NCBI GenBank assembly: GCA_016125475.1
Contig: WGLR01000033.1
Coordinates: 29,688 to 93,687, forward strand
Direction of reading: 5' to 3'
DNA length: 64,000 nt
From: Betaproteobacteria bacterium
GTDB lineage: Bacteria; Pseudomonadota; Gammaproteobacteria; Burkholderiales; Ga0077523
Positions 8,477 to 17,378 of this stretch are shown here, one piece after another (positions within the stretch are counted from its first letter, which is position 1; each line of letters opens with the position of its first letter). The notes beneath the pieces are model-generated. The model was not told the origin of the DNA, ran no database searches, and was given only the letters and a program-made list of their open reading frames with translations. Both the position numbers and the translations under genes were made by a program.

Positions 8477-9261
8477 CCTCCGGCCGACGCGCGGTTCGCT
8501 GGCTCACGTGGCTCGCCCCCGCGCTGGTGGGCGTGCTGTTCCTGATGGTCTGGGAGATCTGGGTCAGGGAGGCGGGCATACCGCCCTACATCGTGCCCGC
8601 GCCCTCCCGGATCGCCACCACCCTCGCGAGGGACTGGCCCCTGCTCTCCGCCTCCCTGCTCGTGACCGTCCGGATCACGCTCGTGGCGCTCGCGGCCGCC
8701 GTCGTGATCGGCGTTTCCACGGCATTCCTCTTCGTGCAGAGCCGCGCGATCGAAGTGAGCCTGCTGCCCTACGCGATCCTGCTCCAGGTCACGCCGATCG
8801 TCGCGATCGCACCCCTCATCATCATCTGGGTCGACGACCCGGGCACCGCACTGGTGATCTGCGCCACCATCGTCGCACTGTTCCCGATGATCTCGAACAC
8901 GACGCTGGGGCTCCGGAGCGTGGATCCGGGCCTTCTCGACCTCTTCCGCCTGTACGGTGCGGGGCGGTGGCAGATGCTCGTCAGGCTGCGCGTGCCGTCG
9001 GCGCTGCCCTACTTCTTCGCGGGCCTGCGCGTGTCGGCAGGGCTCGCGCTCATCGGGGCGGTCGTCGCGGAGTTCGTGGCGGGAACGGGCGGGACTTCCT
9101 CGGGCTTGGCGTACCAGATCCTGCAGGCCGGTCTGCAGCTCAACATCCCCCGCATGTTCGCCGCCCTGTTCCTGATCGCCGCGACGGGGGTCTGTCTGTT
9201 CGCGGTGGCGAGCCTCCTCTCCTGGCTCGCCCTGCACCGCTGGCACGAGAGCGCGCGCTGA
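8473..9261 (+). CDS. ABC transporter permease (nitrate/sulfonate/taurine-type importer)
   Basis: A 262-residue membrane protein with about six hydrophobic segments and the EAA-type cytoplasmic loop (LRSVDPGLLDLFRLYGAGRWQMLVRLRVP) used for coupling to the ATPase. The IVPAPSRI segment after the first helix is typical of the SsuC/TauC family. Its ATG overlaps the ATPase stop codon. In most genomes the substrate-binding protein gene is directly adjacent; here about 2.4 kb separate them, filled by the RloA/RloB-like pair. Confidence 0.9.
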   Translation: MTSGRRAVRWLTWLAPALVGVLFLMVWEIWVREAGIPPYIVPAPSRIATTLARDWPLLSASLLVTVRITLVALAAAVVIGVSTAFLFVQSRAIEVSLLPYAILLQVTPIVAIAPLIIIWVDDPGTALVICATIVALFPMISNTTLGLRSVDPGLLDLFRLYGAGRWQMLVRLRVPSALPYFFAGLRVSAGLALIGAVVAEFVAGTGGTSSGLAYQILQAGLQLNIPRMFAALFLIAATGVCLFAVASLLSWLALHRWHESAR

Positions 9262-9275
9262 GCGCGTCAGCACCC

Positions 9276-9286
9276 GCGCGGCGCGT
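9276..9286. repeat. Left copy of an 11-bp direct repeat flanking the RloAB insert
   Basis: GCGCGGCGCGT occurs here, just after the permease stop, and again at 11605-11615 before the binding-protein gene. The pair brackets the foreign-looking segment and could be an insertion scar, but in GC-rich DNA an 11-mer of this composition may match by chance. Confidence 0.3.
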
Positions 9287-9396
9287 TTCTGGGTCGTACG
9301 CAAACGGTGACGCCGCACATCATCGGCAAATTAATCGGTTGTGGACGTATATCGAAGGCGAGCGGCGAGAGGAATGAGCTAAAATTTGTACATTTT

Positions 9397-9426
9397 TTGA
9401 CGTTAATATGCAAAACTCCAGTTAAT
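9397..9426 (+). promoter_or_regulatory. Putative sigma-70 promoter of the rloA-like gene
   Basis: TTGACG (9397-9402), an 18-base spacer and GTTAAT (9421-9426) give a plausible -35/-10 pair within an AT-rich island unlike the surrounding DNA. Predicted transcription would begin roughly 10 bases before the ATG. Seen by eye only. Confidence 0.4.
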
Positions 9427-9433
9427 TTTTGCA
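9409..9433. promoter_or_regulatory. Inverted repeat overlapping the rloA-like promoter (possible operator)
   Basis: TGCAAAA (9409-9415) and TTTTGCA (9427-9433) are perfect 7-bp arms separated by 11 bases that contain most of the predicted -10 hexamer. A dimeric repressor could bind here, or the arms could form a short hairpin in the leader. No regulator gene is part of the insert. Confidence 0.4.
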
Positions 9434-9444
9434 ATGGAGCACTT

Positions 9445-10761
9445 ATGTTGCTGGAGTTTCGTGTCCGCAACTTCCGCTCGATCCGCGACGATCAAGCGCT
9501 CAGTTTGGTGGCTGCGGTGGCCGACAAAGAACTCGTCACGACGAATCTAGCGCCCACCGGGCTGAAGTCACTTCCGCACGCGGTGCGCTCGGCCGTTGTG
9601 TTCGGTCCAAACGCGAGCGGCAAGACGACCCTTCTCTTCGCCCTGAACTACATGCGCGCGGTCGTCGCGGAGTCGGCCACAGTGGTCCAGCCAGGTCAGA
9701 CGTTCAACTTGCAACCCTTCCGACTCGATTCGCGCACCGCTACCCAGCCGACAGAATTTGAATTGAGCTTCTTGGTCGACGGCGTCCGCCACCAGTACAA
9801 CTTCGCGATGACGGCCGAACGGGTTGTAAGCGAGCAACTTTTGGTGTGGCGCACGGCCAAACCGACCCAGTGGTTCAACCGCCAATTGAACGAAAGCGGA
9901 GAAGGATACGATTACGAGTTCAGCTCGTATCTGACGGGCCCCCGCAAGCTATGGCAAGACAGCACGCGCCCGAATGCTCTTTTCCTGTCGACGGCCTCCC
10001 AGCTCAATAGCGAACTCCTAGGGCCGATAGCGCGATGGCTGGCACAGAGCGTGATCTACTTGCCGGCTGGCGCGATGGTCGACCATAACTTCTCGACTTC
10101 GCTCCTGCAGACTGCCGGCGGCCGCGCTGCGGTCCGAGACTTTCTGACCACTGCGGACATCTCGATCGCTGACGTTTCTGCCGTCTCTCGCAAAGGGATA
10201 CGCGGAGAATTCCTCCTACAGGCCGGTGGTATAGCTCAGGCCCGTCAGGAAGAAGGCGAGTTCCTGTTTCCGATGTTTGAACATCGCACCGAACACGGCG
10301 CCGCGAAATTCGAACTCCACGAAGAGTCGGAGGGTACCCAACGCCTTTTCAGCCTCGCGGCACCTGTGCTCGATGTGCTGAAGCACGGGCGGATCCTGGT
10401 TGTCGACGAACTGGACCGGAGTCTACACACGCTGCTGGTACGGCGCCTCGTCGGCATGTTCCATGATCCAGCAGTCAATCCGCGCGGCGCCCAGTTGATC
10501 TTCACGACGCACGATGCTTCCCTGCTGGATCACACTTTGTTCCGCCGAGACCAGGTCTGGTTCTCTGAAAAGGACGAGAGCCAAGCGACGCGCGTTTTCC
10601 CCCTCACAGATTTCAGTCCCCGAAAACGCGAAGCCTGGGAACGAGGCTATCTCATGGGACGCTACGGCGCGGTGCCGATATTTCGATCCCTGCCGGAGTC
10701 GGCGACGTCGGTGCCCACACCGCTAGTCCCATCGACCAGTGGTCCGACGGTGACGGCTTAG
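9445..10761 (+). CDS. AAA family ATPase, RloA-like (probable anti-phage defence)
   Basis: A 438-residue ATPase of the AAA_15/AAA_21 (SMC/OLD-like) group. It starts MLLEFRVRNFRSIRD, the usual opening of this family, followed by Walker A GPNASGKTT (Lys60), a signature-like SEGTQRL, Walker B ILVVDELD and the TTHD switch. The C-terminal KREAWERGYLMGRYGAVPIF segment is common in RloA-type proteins. The start at 9445 has GGAG six bases upstream. Base composition is lower in GC than the flanking genes and codon use is more relaxed, suggesting transfer. It pairs with a TOPRIM protein gene 15 bases downstream, the arrangement of ATPase plus nuclease defence systems such as RloA/RloB, AbiL and OLD-like pairs. 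Confidence 0.85.
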   Translation: MLLEFRVRNFRSIRDDQALSLVAAVADKELVTTNLAPTGLKSLPHAVRSAVVFGPNASGKTTLLFALNYMRAVVAESATVVQPGQTFNLQPFRLDSRTATQPTEFELSFLVDGVRHQYNFAMTAERVVSEQLLVWRTAKPTQWFNRQLNESGEGYDYEFSSYLTGPRKLWQDSTRPNALFLSTASQLNSELLGPIARWLAQSVIYLPAGAMVDHNFSTSLLQTAGGRAAVRDFLTTADISIADVSAVSRKGIRGEFLLQAGGIAQARQEEGEFLFPMFEHRTEHGAAKFELHEESEGTQRLFSLAAPVLDVLKHGRILVVDELDRSLHTLLVRRLVGMFHDPAVNPRGAQLIFTTHDASLLDHTLFRRDQVWFSEKDESQATRVFPLTDFSPRKREAWERGYLMGRYGAVPIFRSLPESATSVPTPLVPSTSGPTVTA

Positions 10762-10776
10762 CGCCACTCGGCACTC

Positions 10777-11466
10777 GTGGGCAAGGACCGCCAACCGAAA
10801 CACCGGCAAGCCGCCCGGGACCTGCGCCGGCGCGTCGCCCAACGCGTGCCCGCGGACCGCTTGCTCATCGTCTGCGAAGGAGAGAAGACCGAACCCTCAT
10901 ACCTGACGGAGATCCGCCATGAACGCAGACTCCCGTCCGCAAACATACAGGTGCGGCCTACGGCGTACGGCACCGAGCCTCTAAAGGTTGTCGAATATGC
11001 GGAAGTCCTCTTCAGGAAAGGCAACCCTGAACTACGAATTCCTCCGCGCAGCTTCGACCGTGTCGTAGCCGTTTTCGACCGTGACTCGCACCGTACGTAC
11101 CACGCTGCGCTGACCAAGGCAGAAGCGCTAAACGAACGTATGGTGAATGACGAAAACGTCAAGGTTCCGTTCGAAGCGATTGTATCGGTACCGTGCTTTG
11201 AACTGTGGCTTCTGTTGCACTTCGAAGACGTCCTGGCGCCCATCGGACGCGACGAGGTGCACCAGCGTCTGCGTCAGCACCTTCCCGGGTATGCCAAGGG
11301 ACAAGGATCACTCTGGATGGGGACGAAATCTCGGCTCGACGACGCGATAATCCGCGCCGAGGGCCTGATTACGAATGGCCATAGTGCACACGACGGCGAG
11401 TTGCCCTTCACCAATGTGCATGCCCTCGTTCAGCGCCTGCAACATCTGAAAGATCAGGCCGCGTAG
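10777..11466 (+). CDS. RloB-like TOPRIM protein (probable defence effector nuclease)
   Basis: A 229-residue protein with a basic N-terminus (GKDRQPKHRQAARDLRRRV), then the TOPRIM glutamate motif LIVCEGEKTEP (Glu34) and the DxD motif VVAVFDRDSH (Asp101, Asp103). The following SVPCFELWLLLHFED block is characteristic of the RloB family. Established work on TOPRIM/ATPase pairs makes a metal-dependent nuclease or RNase role plausible, but catalysis here is inferred. Translation probably begins at GTG 10777, coupled to the ATPase gene. Composition matches the ATPase gene, not the chromosomal neighbours. No third gene is seen in the insert. Confidence 0.83.
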   Translation: MGKDRQPKHRQAARDLRRRVAQRVPADRLLIVCEGEKTEPSYLTEIRHERRLPSANIQVRPTAYGTEPLKVVEYAEVLFRKGNPELRIPPRSFDRVVAVFDRDSHRTYHAALTKAEALNERMVNDENVKVPFEAIVSVPCFELWLLLHFEDVLAPIGRDEVHQRLRQHLPGYAKGQGSLWMGTKSRLDDAIIRAEGLITNGHSAHDGELPFTNVHALVQRLQHLKDQAA

Positions 11467-11485
11467 CCGCCTATCTCACCGGAGC

Positions 11486-11499
11486 CCCAGGCGCCTGGG
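11486..11499. terminator. Short GC-rich palindrome after the RloB-like gene
   Basis: CCCAGGCGCCTGGG is a perfect 14-bp palindrome 20 bases after the stop codon. It could form a terminator stem but lacks a T tract. It sits inside a looser inverted repeat (CTATCTCACCG at 11471 and CGGTGAGACAG at 11552). Confidence 0.3.
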
Positions 11500-11604
11500 C
11501 GTTCGAGACGAACCAGCCGGGCCACGGATGACTTGTCGATGTGGAACCTGTCGGTGAGACAGACATGTCAGGCCGGCCGAGCGGACCTGAACGCTCAAGC
11601 GCGT

Positions 11605-11615
11605 GCGCGGCGCGT
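11605..11615. repeat. Right copy of the 11-bp direct repeat flanking the RloAB insert
   Basis: Second copy of GCGCGGCGCGT (see 9276-9286). It lies about 75 bases before the substrate-binding protein start, so removing one copy and the DNA between would place permease and binding-protein genes about 100 bases apart, a normal operon spacing. Confidence 0.3.
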
Positions 11616-11690
11616 GGCTCGGTCACGCGACGGGCCCACGAACATTGGGGGCTAGAATCACGCATCGTTCCGCGCACGGAGATCGACACC

Positions 11691-12686
11691 ATGTCCAGCG
11701 TCCCCAACTCCTCCCGCCGCGCCGCGCTCGCCGCACTCGCATCTGCCGCGGCGCTGCCCGCCCGCGTGCTCGCGGAGCCACCCGAGAAGTTCGTGTTTCT
11801 CACGAACTGGTACGCCGAAGCCGAACACGGCGGGTACTACCAGGCGATTGCCGAAGGCACCTATCGCCGGCACGGGCTCGACGTGGACGTGCGCATGGGA
11901 GGCCCTCAGGTGAACGTGATGCAGCTCCTGCTGGCCGGCAAGGCGGACGCCGTGATGGGGTACGACTTCCAGACCATCAGCGCCGTCGCACAGGATCTGC
12001 CCGTCGTGACCGTCGGGGCAACCTTCCAGAAGGACCCTGCCGCGATCATCGCGCACCCGGACGTTCACCGCTTCGAGGATCTCAGGTCCCGCACGCTGCT
12101 GATCGGGCAGGCGAGCGAGACGACCTTCTGGCCCTGGATCAAGAAGCGGTACGGCTTCACGGACGCGCAGAAGCGCCCCTACGCCTACAGCGTGCAGCAG
12201 TTCCTCACGGACCCGAACATCGCACAGCAGGGTTACGCGACGTCCGAACCGTACTCGATCGAGAAGGCCGGCGTGAAGCCCGTGATCTTCCTGCTCGCGG
12301 ATCTCGGCTATCCGCCCTACGCCGAGACGATCGTCACGACCCGGGCCGTCCTCGGCCGGCGCCGGGACGCGATGCTGCGCTTTCTCCGGGCGACGGCCGA
12401 AGGCTGGAAGAGCTATCTCGCGAATCCCGCGCCCGGCAATGCGCTCATTCGCAAGGCGAACCCGGAGATCGAGGAGGCGCTGCTCGCCTTCAGCGTCGCG
12501 AAGATGAAATCCTTCGGCCTCGTCACTGGCGGCGACGCCGCGCGGCGCGGCATACTCACCATGACGGACGCGCGCTGGAAGCAGACCTTCGATTTCATGG
12601 CGGGGGCCGGGCTTGCCGCACCGTCCACGGACTACCGCAGGGCGTACACCCTCGATCTCGTGGAGCAGGTTCGGGTCATGCCCTGA
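11691..12686 (+). CDS. ABC transporter substrate-binding protein (NMT1/THI5-like)
   Basis: A 331-residue periplasmic binding protein. The signal sequence carries a twin-arginine-like SSRRAALAAL stretch before the hydrophobic core and an ARVLAE cleavage region. The mature part begins with KFVFLTNWYAEAEHGGYYQA, typical of NMT1/THI5-like proteins that bind pyrimidines, riboflavin or organosulfonates. It is almost certainly the partner of the ATPase/permease at 7706-9261. The start at 11691 is chosen over the track's 11541 because GGAG lies nine bases upstream and the signal peptide begins there. The ligand is not determined by sequence; the GGYYQAI region is shared by several ligand classes. Confidence 0.88.
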   Translation: MSSVPNSSRRAALAALASAAALPARVLAEPPEKFVFLTNWYAEAEHGGYYQAIAEGTYRRHGLDVDVRMGGPQVNVMQLLLAGKADAVMGYDFQTISAVAQDLPVVTVGATFQKDPAAIIAHPDVHRFEDLRSRTLLIGQASETTFWPWIKKRYGFTDAQKRPYAYSVQQFLTDPNIAQQGYATSEPYSIEKAGVKPVIFLLADLGYPPYAETIVTTRAVLGRRRDAMLRFLRATAEGWKSYLANPAPGNALIRKANPEIEEALLAFSVAKMKSFGLVTGGDAARRGILTMTDARWKQTFDFMAGAGLAAPSTDYRRAYTLDLVEQVRVMP

Positions 12687-12743
12687 TCCACTCCCACGCA
12701 GGGCGGCCACGCCCGGTCCGGCGCACGGCAGTCCGCCCGCGCG

Positions 12744-13193
12744 TCAGAGCAGCGAGCGGCCTGCCGTCGCGACGAGAATCGTGACGATCCCGAGCAGGAG
12801 GTTGATGCCGACAAGCTGGCGGACCTGCCCGAGTGCCCGCCCGGCGGCAGGCCAGTCCTGCCCTGCGACGGCACGGCGCAGGCGCCGGTACGGGGCGAAG
12901 TAGACGTGCAGAAAGATGAAGACCATCGCAACGCCGATGACGGTCATCGCGATCGCGTAGAGCGGCGCATGCGCGCCCCCCAGCACCATGAGCATGTGCA
13001 GGCCGGTCAGCAGGATGGCCACTACCGAGATCCACACCCACAGGAAGAACCGTCGCAGCGTGTCGCGCCAGAGTTCCAGGCGCACCGGCGGATCGAGGCT
13101 TCCCGCCGCGGGCCGCAGCGCCATGTAGGCGAAGAACATCCCGCCCACCCAGAGCACGACACCCAGCACGTGCAGTCCGCGCGCGAAGTCCAT
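12744..13193 (-). CDS. CopD-family membrane protein
   Basis: A 149-residue protein with four predicted membrane helices, beginning with the HVLGVVLWVGGMFFAY motif shared by CopD-domain proteins, in which the His and the Gly-rich segment are conserved. Copper-import CopD is fused to a larger protein in classical copper operons; short single-domain forms like this one are widespread and their role is less certain. Its ATG overlaps the stop of rnhB (ATGA), so it is the last gene of the lipid A/rnhB transcript. It converges with the binding-protein gene across 57 bases. Confidence 0.8.
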   Translation of the reverse strand: MDFARGLHVLGVVLWVGGMFFAYMALRPAAGSLDPPVRLELWRDTLRRFFLWVWISVVAILLTGLHMLMVLGGAHAPLYAIAMTVIGVAMVFIFLHVYFAPYRRLRRAVAGQDWPAAGRALGQVRQLVGINLLLGIVTILVATAGRSLL

Positions 13194-13795
13194 CAGACGA
13201 CCTCCTTCTGCAGGGGGGGCGGGAAACGGTCGCCGGCCGCCGCCCGCACGGGAGCAAAGCTGAGCCGGTGATGTGGCGTCGGACCATGCCGACGAAGCGC
13301 CGCGAGGTGCTCCACGGTCGGATATCCCTTGTGGCGTACGAAGCCGTATTCCGGATGCAGCCGGTCGAGGTCGTCCATCACGGCGTCACGTGCGGTCTTC
13401 GCGAGGATGGAGGCCGCGCTGATCGCCGGGACGGTCGAATCGCCGCGCACGACGGCGCGGGACGGATAAGGGAGTTCCGGACAGCGGTTTCCGTCCACGA
13501 GGACCTCGGCAGGACGCACACCCAGACCCAGCACTGCCTTCCGCATGGCGGCAAGCGTCGCATGCAGGATGTTGATGCGGTCGATCTCGGCGACATCGGC
13601 GAACGCGACTTCCCACGCGATCGCGTGGGCGCGAATCTCGGCAGCCAGTTCCGCGCGCCGTCGGGCCGTCAGCACCTTCGAGTCGGCGAGCCCCGCGATC
13701 GGTCGCCGCGCGTCGAGTATCACGCAGGCTGCGCAGACCGGTCCCGCAAGCGGGCCGCGCCCCGCCTCGTCGACGCCCGCGACGAGGCCGATCAA
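13193..13795 (-). CDS. rnhB: Ribonuclease HII
   Basis: A 200-residue RNase HII that removes RNA from RNA/DNA hybrids and single ribonucleotides from DNA. The catalytic motifs are [12 protein letters not shown] (Asp and Glu), the SILAKTARD segment and the [15 protein letters not shown] region. There is no in-frame ATG near the conserved start; the most likely start is TTG at 13795, which overlaps the lpxB stop (TTGA) and has GGAGG nine bases upstream. The longer ORF in the track adds unrelated sequence that is lpxB in another frame. lpxB-rnhB order is standard in proteobacteria. Confidence 0.93.
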   Translation of the reverse strand: MIGLVAGVDEAGRGPLAGPVCAACVILDARRPIAGLADSKVLTARRRAELAAEIRAHAIAWEVAFADVAEIDRINILHATLAAMRKAVLGLGVRPAEVLVDGNRCPELPYPSRAVVRGDSTVPAISAASILAKTARDAVMDDLDRLHPEYGFVRHKGYPTVEHLAALRRHGPTPHHRLSFAPVRAAAGDRFPPPLQKEVV

Positions 13796-14994
13796 GAGCC
13801 CGTGCCTCCCGCCGTGGCGACACCGAGCCGGGAACGACGCACGGCGGGCGCACGCATGAGCGGAATCACGGCCTCCGCGGCGCGCTCGGCCGCATTGCAG
13901 CGCAAGGCGCGGTACATGTCCGCGAAACACGCGGCCTGGCGATCGCGCACGACCCTGTCACGGTAGAGGTTCACGACGGCCTGGGAGAGGTTCTCCGCGG
14001 TCGCATCGTCCTGAAGGATCTCGGGGACCACGAACCGCCCCGCGAGCACGTTCGGCAGCGCGATGTAAGGCAGGTAACGGCGCGGCCACATGATGCGGTA
14101 GGTGAGCTTCGGAACGCGGTAGGTCACGACCATCGGGCGTCGGAGCAGCGCAGCCTCCAGTGCTGCCGTGCCGGATGCGACGAGCACCACCTCGGCCGCG
14201 GTCATCGCGAGTTGCGAATGACCGAACAGCACCTTGACCGGGAGGTCCTGCCCCTTGAAGTCGTAGAGCGCCTGCTCGAACTGTGAACGCGTCGGCCGTG
14301 TGGCGAGCGGCACGAGGAAGCGCACGTCCGGGATCTGCTCGACGATCCTGCGGGCGGTCTCGATGAACAGGCCGGCGTGAGCCTCGAGTTCCCCGCGGCG
14401 GCTGCCAGGCAGCATCGCGATCAGCGGTGCGCCCGTGCCCACGCGTATCTGCTCGCGCGCCGAGTCGGCATCGGGTACATCGGGAATGCCGTCGGCCATC
14501 GGGTGCCCGACGAACGTCACGGGAATCCGTGCCCGTTCGTAAAGGGGCACCTCGAACGGGAACAGGACCAGGACGTGGTCCACTGCACGCTTTATCTTGT
14601 GGATGCGATCGCCGCGCCAGGCCCAGATGGACGGGGCGACGTACTGCACGGTAGGCACCCCCGCGCGGCGCAGCATGATCTCGAGACCGAGGTTGAAATC
14701 CGGTGCGTCGACGCCGATGAAGATGTCCGGCGGATCCGCCCGGAGGCGGGCGGCGAGCTGCCGGCGGATGGACAGGATGGCGGGAATGCTGCGCGCGGCC
14801 TCGGCGTATCCGCGCACGGAGAGCGTTTCCATCGGATACCAGCTCTCGAGTCCGGCCGCCTGCATCTTCGGGCCGCCAATGCCCACGAACCGGGCATGGG
14901 GAAGCCGGCTCTTGAGTGCACGAACCAGGGGCGCCGCGATCTCATCGCCCGACGCCTCGCCCGCCACCATCGCGACTCTCACTTCCCGAGCCAT
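13792..14994 (-). CDS. lpxB: Lipid-A-disaccharide synthase
   Basis: A 400-residue glycosyltransferase that joins UDP-2,3-diacylglucosamine and lipid X in the lipid A pathway at the inner membrane. Family motifs are visible: [11 protein letters not shown] at the N-terminus, [23 protein letters not shown] in the middle and [13 protein letters not shown], then [11 protein letters not shown]. The start at 14994 ([10 protein letters not shown]) gives the usual length; the track adds an upstream extension overlapping the lpxA gap. It is 32 bases downstream of lpxA and overlaps rnhB. Confidence 0.96.
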   Translation of the reverse strand: MAREVRVAMVAGEASGDEIAAPLVRALKSRLPHARFVGIGGPKMQAAGLESWYPMETLSVRGYAEAARSIPAILSIRRQLAARLRADPPDIFIGVDAPDFNLGLEIMLRRAGVPTVQYVAPSIWAWRGDRIHKIKRAVDHVLVLFPFEVPLYERARIPVTFVGHPMADGIPDVPDADSAREQIRVGTGAPLIAMLPGSRRGELEAHAGLFIETARRIVEQIPDVRFLVPLATRPTRSQFEQALYDFKGQDLPVKVLFGHSQLAMTAAEVVLVASGTAALEAALLRRPMVVTYRVPKLTYRIMWPRRYLPYIALPNVLAGRFVVPEILQDDATAENLSQAVVNLYRDRVVRDRQAACFADMYRALRCNAAERAAEAVIPLMRAPAVRRSRLGVATAGGTGS

Positions 14995-15026
14995 CTGCCG
15001 CCCCGCATGCTCCTGCCGGACTCCGA

Positions 15027-15797
15027 CTAGCGGACGATTCCGCGCGTTGATCGTGAGAGGAATTCTACGATCACCGCGACTTCCGTGCATTCGGCAGCGA
15101 GGTCTGCAAGACGCCGCTTCGCCTCCTCGAGCGTGTGCCCCTCGCGATAGAGCGTCTTGTAGGCGCGACGAATCCCGCCGATCGCCTCGGGCGTGAAGCC
15201 GCGACGCTTGAGCCCTTCGGAGTTGATGCCGTGAGCCTTCGCCGTGTCTCCCTGCGCCATCACGTAGGGCGGAAGATCGTGAACGACGACCGAAGAGATC
15301 GCAGTCATCGCGTGCGCGCCGATGCGGCAGAACTGGTGTATGCCCGTGAACCCGCCCAGTATCACCCAGTCGTCGACGTGCACGTGCCCTGCCAGTTGCG
15401 TGCAGTTGGCGAAGATCGTGTGGTTTCCGATCGTGCAGTCGTGCGCGATGTGCACATAGGCCATGATCCAGTTGTCGTTTCCGACACGCGTCACGCCGGC
15501 GTCCTGCACCGTGCCGGAGTTGATCGTGCAGTACTCGCGAATGGTGTTGCGGTCACCGATCTCGAGGCGCGTCGCCTCTCCCGCGTACTTCTTGTCCTGC
15601 GGCGCCTCCCCGATGCTCGCGAAATGGAAGATGCGGTTTTCCGCGCCGATCGTCGTGTGCCCGGTCAGGACGCAGTGAGCACCGATCGTCGTGCCGTCGC
15701 CGATCTCGACGTGTTCCCCGACCACCGTGAACGGCCCGACTTCCACGGACGACCCCAGCCGCGCGTTCGGGTGAACGACGGCGGTCGCGTGGATCAC
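15027..15797 (-). CDS. lpxA: UDP-N-acetylglucosamine acyltransferase
   Basis: A 256-residue left-handed beta-helix acyltransferase that begins lipid A synthesis by adding a 3-hydroxyacyl chain to UDP-GlcNAc. Hexapeptide repeats run from [15 protein letters not shown] through the middle, and the catalytic His lies in the AYVHIAHDC segment. The [19 protein letters not shown] region marks the C-terminal helical part. The start is GTG at 15797, five bases after GGAGG and overlapping the fabZ stop (GTGA); the track ORF extends into fabZ. Confidence 0.96.
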   Translation of the reverse strand: MIHATAVVHPNARLGSSVEVGPFTVVGEHVEIGDGTTIGAHCVLTGHTTIGAENRIFHFASIGEAPQDKKYAGEATRLEIGDRNTIREYCTINSGTVQDAGVTRVGNDNWIMAYVHIAHDCTIGNHTIFANCTQLAGHVHVDDWVILGGFTGIHQFCRIGAHAMTAISSVVVHDLPPYVMAQGDTAKAHGINSEGLKRRGFTPEAIGGIRRAYKTLYREGHTLEEAKRRLADLAAECTEVAVIVEFLSRSTRGIVR

Positions 15798-16258
15798 GGC
15801 ACCTCCACGGCGGGCACGTCCTTCAGCGTGCAGAGGAGTTCGGCCTCCGCGACGACGCTGCCGTCGACCTCGGCCTGCGCGTCGAACTTCCAGATCCCGC
15901 GAATCTGCCGGCTGAGACTGGCCTTCAGGATCAGCTGGTCGCCGGGGCCGACCGGCTTCTTGAACCGCGCGGCGTCGATGCCGACGAAGTAGTAGACGGA
16001 GTTCGCGTTGGGCCGCTGATCGAGCGTCTTGAAGGAAAGGATGGCCGCTGCCTGTGCAAGCGCCTCGATGATGAGTACGCCCGGCATGACCTTGTAGTGC
16101 GGAAAATGACCCGCGAAGAAAGGCTCGTTGATCGAGACGTTCTTGAGCGCGCGGATGGCGACGCCCGGCTCGCATTCGAGCACCCTGTCCACCAGCAGCA
16201 GCGGGTAGCGATGCGGCAGGCACTGCAGTATCTGGTGAATTTCCATGGCACTAGTCAC
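15794..16258 (-). CDS. fabZ: (3R)-hydroxyacyl-ACP dehydratase
   Basis: A hot-dog fold dehydratase of 154 residues (150 if the ATG at 16246 is used). The active site is plain: [11 protein letters not shown], the catalytic His in [18 protein letters not shown] and the Glu in the same block. It works in fatty acid elongation and shares the hydroxyacyl-ACP pool with LpxA and LpxD. The GTG at 16258 overlaps the lpxD stop (GTGA), which favours coupled translation from GTG; the ATG four codons later cannot be excluded. Confidence 0.96.
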   Translation of the reverse strand: MTSAMEIHQILQCLPHRYPLLLVDRVLECEPGVAIRALKNVSINEPFFAGHFPHYKVMPGVLIIEALAQAAAILSFKTLDQRPNANSVYYFVGIDAARFKKPVGPGDQLILKASLSRQIRGIWKFDAQAEVDGSVVAEAELLCTLKDVPAVEVP

Positions 16259-17313
16259 GTCTTGTTGTCCTTTTCCAGCGCTTCCAGTCGCGTGGCGAGA
16301 TCGCGCACAGTGTCTGCGAGTTCGTGCAGCCGATTGAAGTTGGCGAGGTTCTTCATCCAGTCCTTGTGGGGAAGAGCCGGGAAGAAGCCATCGTACAGGC
16401 CGGGTTCGGCGATGCTCTTGCGCACCATCGTGCCGGCGGCGACGACGGCACCGTCACAGAGCTCGATGTGTCCGTGAATCATGGCCGCTCCGCCGATCTT
16501 ACAACGCCTCCCGATTCGCGTGCTTCCCGCGAAGCCTGCGCAGGCGGCGACTGCAGTGTGTGCACCGATCACCACGTTGTGACCGACCTGGATCTGGTTG
16601 TCCAGCTTGACGCCATCCTCGATGACCGTGTCCCCGAGTGCGCCGCGATCCACGGTCGTGTTCGCGCCGATCTCGACGTCGTCACCGACCACGACGCCGC
16701 CGATCTGAGGCACCTTGAGCCAGCGACCGTCGTCCTCGGCCATGCCGAACCCGTCGCCGCCGATCACGACCCCGGAGTGCAGGATGCAGCGACTGCCGAC
16801 CCGGCAGTCGTGATACACGACGACGTTCGCGTTGAGCACCGTGGCGTCACCGATCTGCGATCGCGCGCCGACCACGCTGCCCGGTCCGATCACCGCACCT
16901 TCGCCGATCACGGCGTCCGCTTCCACCACCGCACACGGGCCGACGCTGGCCGACGCCGCGACCCGCGCGCCGTCCGCGACCACCGCCGACGCGTGCACAC
17001 CGGGCCGCGGCAGTCGGGGGGGGTTCAGCAGTCCGGAAACCCGGGCGAGGTAGACATACGGATTCGTGCTGACTATTCGAGGCCTGTCCGTCGATTCGCG
17101 ATCGTCGGGCCCGAGAATGACCGCCCCGGCCTGCGTGATCGACAGCAGCTTCCGGTACTTCGACGCCGTGAGGAACGAGATCTCGTCCGCGCGCGCACTG
17201 TCGAGCGGCGCGACCTGGCGAATCACCAGATCGCGCGGCCCCAGCAATTCTCCGCCGAACCGGTCGACGATGTCGCCGAGCCGGCAGGCGGCGTCACTGC
17301 CCTTCTGAACCAT
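16255..17313 (-). CDS. lpxD: UDP-3-O-(3-hydroxymyristoyl)glucosamine N-acyltransferase
   Basis: A 352-residue enzyme for the third committed step of lipid A synthesis. An N-terminal uridine-binding domain ([22 protein letters not shown]) is followed by left-handed beta-helix hexapeptide repeats, with the catalytic His in [15 protein letters not shown] and a helical C-terminal tail ([15 protein letters not shown]). GGAGAGGG precedes the ATG. It follows skp by 65 bases and is coupled to fabZ. Confidence 0.96.
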   Translation of the reverse strand: MVQKGSDAACRLGDIVDRFGGELLGPRDLVIRQVAPLDSARADEISFLTASKYRKLLSITQAGAVILGPDDRESTDRPRIVSTNPYVYLARVSGLLNPPRLPRPGVHASAVVADGARVAASASVGPCAVVEADAVIGEGAVIGPGSVVGARSQIGDATVLNANVVVYHDCRVGSRCILHSGVVIGGDGFGMAEDDGRWLKVPQIGGVVVGDDVEIGANTTVDRGALGDTVIEDGVKLDNQIQVGHNVVIGAHTAVAACAGFAGSTRIGRRCKIGGAAMIHGHIELCDGAVVAAGTMVRKSIAEPGLYDGFFPALPHKDWMKNLANFNRLHELADTVRDLATRLEALEKDNKT

Positions 17314-17378
17314 GTCCGCCCTCTCCGTTCGTCACCCATGGCGGAAATCCCGGGATGCAGGACGGCTCGCACGCATCG

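Noticed and set aside
9262-11690. Calling the two-gene insert a transposon or prophage
   Set aside because: No transposase, integrase or clear terminal inverted repeats are present; only weak 11-bp direct repeats. An insert of unknown mechanism is the most that can be said.
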